DNA of 64,000 bases, from the NCBI RefSeq assembly GCF_902459465.1, contig NC_047066.1, positions 1,798,001-1,862,000 of the forward strand, in the 5' to 3' direction. The notes beneath the pieces were generated by a model that saw only the letters and a list, made by a program, of their open reading frames with translations, made no database searches and had not been told where the DNA came from. The translations under genes and the position numbers were made by a program. Every line of letters starts with the position of its first letter. The first letter of the stretch is position 1. The DNA comes from Asterias rubens (Eukaryota > Echinodermata > Asteroidea > Forcipulatida > Asteriidae). Shown here piece after piece: positions 61,301-64,000 of this stretch.

Positions 61301-63978
61301 CTGGTATCTAGAGGCAGCTCAAATTCTTAGTACTGCAGTGATTTAAAAGATTAATTTTTTGCATTGGGGATCTCTATCACCGACGACAATTCAAAGTTAT
61401 CTGATAACGTACTCACAACAAAACATCACAATCCTAAGATCAATTCAATTTCTGATGAAGTTTTGTATTGTTTTGGATATTGAATCTTTTATTAGTTGAT
61501 CCAGTTAGTCTAATGTTTTAAATTATCAGCAAACATTAAAACGACTGTGTACTCTAATTCAGTCTGCCCCAGCCTTTGAGCGTCCAACCAACTCAGCTCA
61601 ATCTACCAGCTCAAGACTAATTGTTGTCACTGAAGCAACTGTTGACAACACACAGGGGAAGAAACTACCCACTACTACTGTTCCTTCTAAAGTAGAGGTA
61701 AACATTCTTGTGACCTGTGCCCAATTTCATAAAGCAGTAAATTTCTTGGTCAACCAAGAAATGACTTGGGTAATCAATGGTACTCTGGCTGGTAGCCTGT
61801 TTTTGCTAAGCGAACAAAAATTGTGCTTTTGCTGTTTTGCTGTTTTTTCAGCAAGTAAACACTGTATTCGGTTGAAACTTTCACATGTGACGTTTAGTGT
61901 ATCTTTTTTTTTATAATTTTGACCAAAAATAAGCATGACGTTGGAAAAAAAGAAACCACTGACCCAACCTTCGAGACAAGTATGAAATAAAACAAGTATA
62001 AAAAGTAACATTAAAAATAATTCCTCTTTCTCCAGGAACTAACTACTGACTCTGACTCCATGATGAGTGATGACAATGACGCAGAAATGATAACCAAGGA
62101 TGAAAAGGTGAATGAAGAACTAGCACAGGTAAAAAAGGCAACATGTTCAGATTCTGAAAATGCAGTTAATTTGAGCAGAATTTCTACAAGACCTGCAGGG
62201 CCCAATTTCATGAAGTTGTTAATGCATGAAATTAAGCTCAGCAAATTTCTAATTGTTTAAGCAAGAAATAACTGGGTTACTGTAGTCACGTCAATGGTAA
62301 CTGTATGGTATTCTGGCTGGTCATCTATTGCTAAGAAAAACTTGCTCGTGCTTATTAGGCAAGTTTTACTTAGCAATATAGGCTTTTTGTGGTAAGAGTC
62401 CAGTAATTTTATAACTTTACCAACAATGCAAATTAGATTGGCCTGCAACTGCCGAGGCCTTAAATTATGGGAAAATGCCTGCAACTGCCTAGGCGGGGTA
62501 ATTACTAGTGAATAATAATTAATATCTATTACTTACAACTTTAACCAATGAGCAGGTTCTTCCCTGTGAGGGGCAAACACCACCAAGCCAAGTCCAAACC
62601 TGCTACATTGGCCTAAGGAAAATAGTAGCGAAGAAAACTGCCTTAATAATCGAGAACCTTCTCTGACCAGAGCTGACGATGAAGTGGACGAGCATTTGCT
62701 ATGCGCCCCTCGTTGTCGTTACACCTCAGCAGTTTTCAAAAGAAGAAGTGAACTAAAGCGTGCGCCTTTTGTGCACAAAGAAAGCTTTATTTATTCTTAA
62801 AGGAATTCACTCCAGGCTTATTGAAATTTGGCCCAGTTTGTTAAAAGGGTCCACCATCTAACAAACACTACCTACCCCAACTGAACCCAAAAATAATCAG
62901 TTAATAACAATTTTCAACATACATTTTTGAAAATATAAATTGGCCTCCTTATTTAGAAAAATAAGTGCAATAAATAATAAAATAGATAAATAAAATAAGT
63001 AAAATAAATAAATAATTAAAATTGTTAAATGAAGAACAGTGGTCTCAGTGTAAAGTATTTAAATTAATTTGATTAATGTATCAGATAATGCCAGCCAGTG
63101 AACGTCCTAGCAGCTCTGCGTCTGCCTGCTCCAGACTGATAGTTGTAGCTGAAGCTAAGACATCCATTGATAACACCATGGATGAAACCATACCCGCTCC
63201 ATCTACCTCCACCTCTCCCAAGACTGAGGAGAAGGTAAGATGGGAAAAATGGTTTTGCAAAATGCAACTTGCTACATTTTCAGATGAATTGTTTTGTTTA
63301 CAAAAGACTTAAGTACAAAATGTTTTGCTGAAACCAGCACCTGTCTTTGAAATTTACTAAAAACTCATGTTGTCAGATTACAAGGGACAATTATATAGAG
63401 CTACTTAAACTTACACCTCTAGGACCCTGGTTCAAATCACACCAGGGGCACTGTGTGGTTCGGGTTTCAGTCCCTACCTGACTGCGTGGGGTTTTCCCTT
63501 GGAAACATTGGGGTTTTTTTTCCACATCTAGAACTTAAACTTCCTTCCTTCTCTTTCTTGGGTTCTTGGCTAGTTCAATGATTAAGTTCAATTTTCTGGG
63601 AGTCATTAATTACCTTCACAACCAGAATTAGTTAACACAATAAAAATTAAGGCCAGTTATGATTCTGATAAATTAGTAACATGCAGACATACAAAATGAT
63701 AACAATAAATTCTTCCTTTTCATCTTCAATCATGATTTAGTGAGTATTTGTCTTTATTCCAGCCATTGAACCAGCTAGCGTCATCTGCGAGCAGTCTGGA
63801 TAAAGCGACTACTAATTTAGTAGATGCTGTCTTTACCAGCCTGGACAACGAGGAAACTGCACAAGAATCCATTGTGGATGTGCAGAATTCTGATGCTGTG
63901 ATCAACGATTGTAATACGGTGAGTGAAGTGAAAGAACAGTTAAACATTCCATCAAAGCACAACAGTTCACCTGACTAA
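58310..63978 (+). CDS. Predicted N-myristoylated Ser/Thr/acid-rich protein, function unknown
   Basis: Exons with agreeing phases: 58310-58352, 58832-58896, 59352-59430, 60069-60160, 60693-60836, 61563-61697, 62036-62128, 63085-63234, 63763-63978 (338 aa if the last exon runs to its stop; a good donor at 63919, gtgagt, would instead send it past the window). The protein starts MGCMYSKNN: Gly2, Cys3 and Ser6 fit N-myristoylation plus palmitoylation, so membrane-inner-face location is inferred. A basic patch follows (PRRNPKYSKKTLKSQ), then a short helical Ala/Lys segment (KTKMNKALAEVKAKGDAK), then low-complexity acidic and Ser/Thr exons. From exon 5 on, all exons are phase 0-0. Exons 6 and 8 of this list (61563 and 63085) are duplicates of each other. 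No known family was recognised. Confidence 0.7.
59840..60030 (+). mobile_element. SINE-like repeat (single-copy relative of the 61-bp minisatellite host)
   Basis: Contains gacaatacgtggatttggtt, ttcagtccccatctgactgt, gagttttccctggaacactt and tggctagtaaagtgttta, colinear with 18383-18440 followed by 19172-19290. Confidence 0.65.
60519..60653 (+). CDS. Candidate alternative terminal exon of the myristoylated-protein gene
   Basis: After an acceptor-like ttaatcag (AG at 60517-60518) the phase-0 frame stays open for 44 codons to TAG. It encodes acidic Ser/Asp-rich sequence (GADSDLIELPSDNRDSDFEN) similar in composition to the gene's other exons. The frame is compatible with the exon ending at 60160. 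There is no transcript evidence; it could be a chance ORF. Confidence 0.3.
   Translation, partial: CRRTSRLVSDSPSLGADSDLIELPSDNRDSDFENMDLTTAQILI
61018..61181. mobile_element. hAT-like MITE with 8-bp target duplication
   Basis: Ends GGACAAGTTTCCGTATGGCG / CGCCATACGGAAAGTTATCC, inverted repeats extending to about 35 bp. It is flanked by the direct repeat CTCATTAC (61010-61017, 61182-61189). The interior holds a tandem 31-bp duplication (tttacctcaatgagatatcc...). Confidence 0.85.
61228..61304 (-). mobile_element. tRNA-like SINE head
   Basis: The reverse complement reads ggctagcttggtggtcaagt (A-box region) ... aggtcgtgggttcgaatccc (strong B box) ... accagagtaattgcc. The acceptor stem is not convincing, so a SINE head or tRNA-derived repeat is preferred to a functional tRNA. 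Confidence 0.55.
62195..62350. mobile_element. Fragment related to the 55281 MITE family
   Basis: Has gggcccaatttcatgaagtt, agctcagcaaatttctaatt, attctggctggtcatctatt and tgctaagaaaaacttgctcg, in common with 61718-61830. Confidence 0.45.
62618..62800 (+). CDS. Candidate alternative terminal exon or isolated ORF without ATG
   Basis: From a possible acceptor (ggcctaag, AG at 62616-62617) a phase-0 frame runs 60 codons to TAA (ENSSEENCLNNREPSLTRAD...). Phase fits the exon ending at 62128. The pyrimidine tract is poor and the basic C-terminal part does not resemble the rest of the gene. Confidence 0.25.
   Translation, partial: ENSSEENCLNNREPSLTRADDEVDEHLLCAPRCRYTSAVFKRRSELKRAPFVHKESFIYS
63405..63605 (+). 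mobile_element. SINE-like repeat (single-copy relative of the 61-bp minisatellite host)
   Basis: Contains ctaggaccctggttcaaatc (B-box-like), accaggggcactgtgtggtt, tttcagtccctacctgactg and ggggttttcccttgg, followed by the same tail as 59940-60030. Confidence 0.7.
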
Positions 63979-64000
63979 ATATTATTATTAATAATAACAG

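Noticed and set aside
61228-61304. Functional tRNA gene (also 13488-13556 and 33553-33632)
   Set aside because: A and B boxes are recognisable but I could not close acceptor stems by eye, and the sequences resemble the heads of dispersed SINEs. A tRNA covariance search would settle it.

Overview
The window is animal nuclear DNA. It carries intron-rich genes with GT-AG introns, is AT-rich, and is full of short inverted-repeat elements and tRNA-derived SINEs. The gene families and the style of the dispersed elements suggest an echinoderm, most likely a sea star; this is an inference, and no species marker is visible. All six supported genes lie on the + strand. Exon joins were made by hand from splice sites and reading phase, and every join listed keeps the frame.

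Layout: (1) 904-10341 is the 3' part of a kinase suppressor of Ras (KSR) gene: 16 exons, C1 zinc finger, FxFP ERK-docking motif and kinase-like domain; its 5' end lies before the window. (2) 16580-24377 is a complete 8-exon secreted cobalamin carrier of the transcobalamin/intrinsic factor family, 461 aa. (3) 24.4-32.9 kb is an intergenic repeat field. (4) 32927-36096 is a secreted protein of unknown function with a short Thr/Ser repeat linker. (5) 37.2-47.6 kb is a recent tandem duplication of about 5 kb, each copy holding a 4-exon fibrinogen-related lectin gene (signal peptide, 25-residue coiled-coil repeats, C-terminal fibrinogen domain). (6) 48800-56449 is a 14-exon adhesion-type GPCR with a degenerate GPS and seven membrane helices. 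(7) 58310-63978 is a predicted N-myristoylated, Ser/Thr/acid-rich protein of unknown function, possibly continuing past the window.

The genes do not form a pathway. The strongest biological signal is the lectin pair. Intron 2 is identical between the copies over 116 bp, while the neighbouring fibrinogen exon has six differences, all amino-acid changing. The coiled-coil repeats differ in number (4 versus 8), and the last exon, which forms the ligand-binding end of the domain, has about 20 replacements but only about two silent changes. This is what a diversifying recognition-protein pair would look like.

The repeats are informative as well. At least four inverted-repeat families (A-D here) recur, three of them sharing internal modules. 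Two insertions can be dated relative to the lectin duplication because one copy keeps the empty site. A 61-bp minisatellite of 13 units in an intron grew inside a SINE-like element and repeats a pol III B-box-like sequence.
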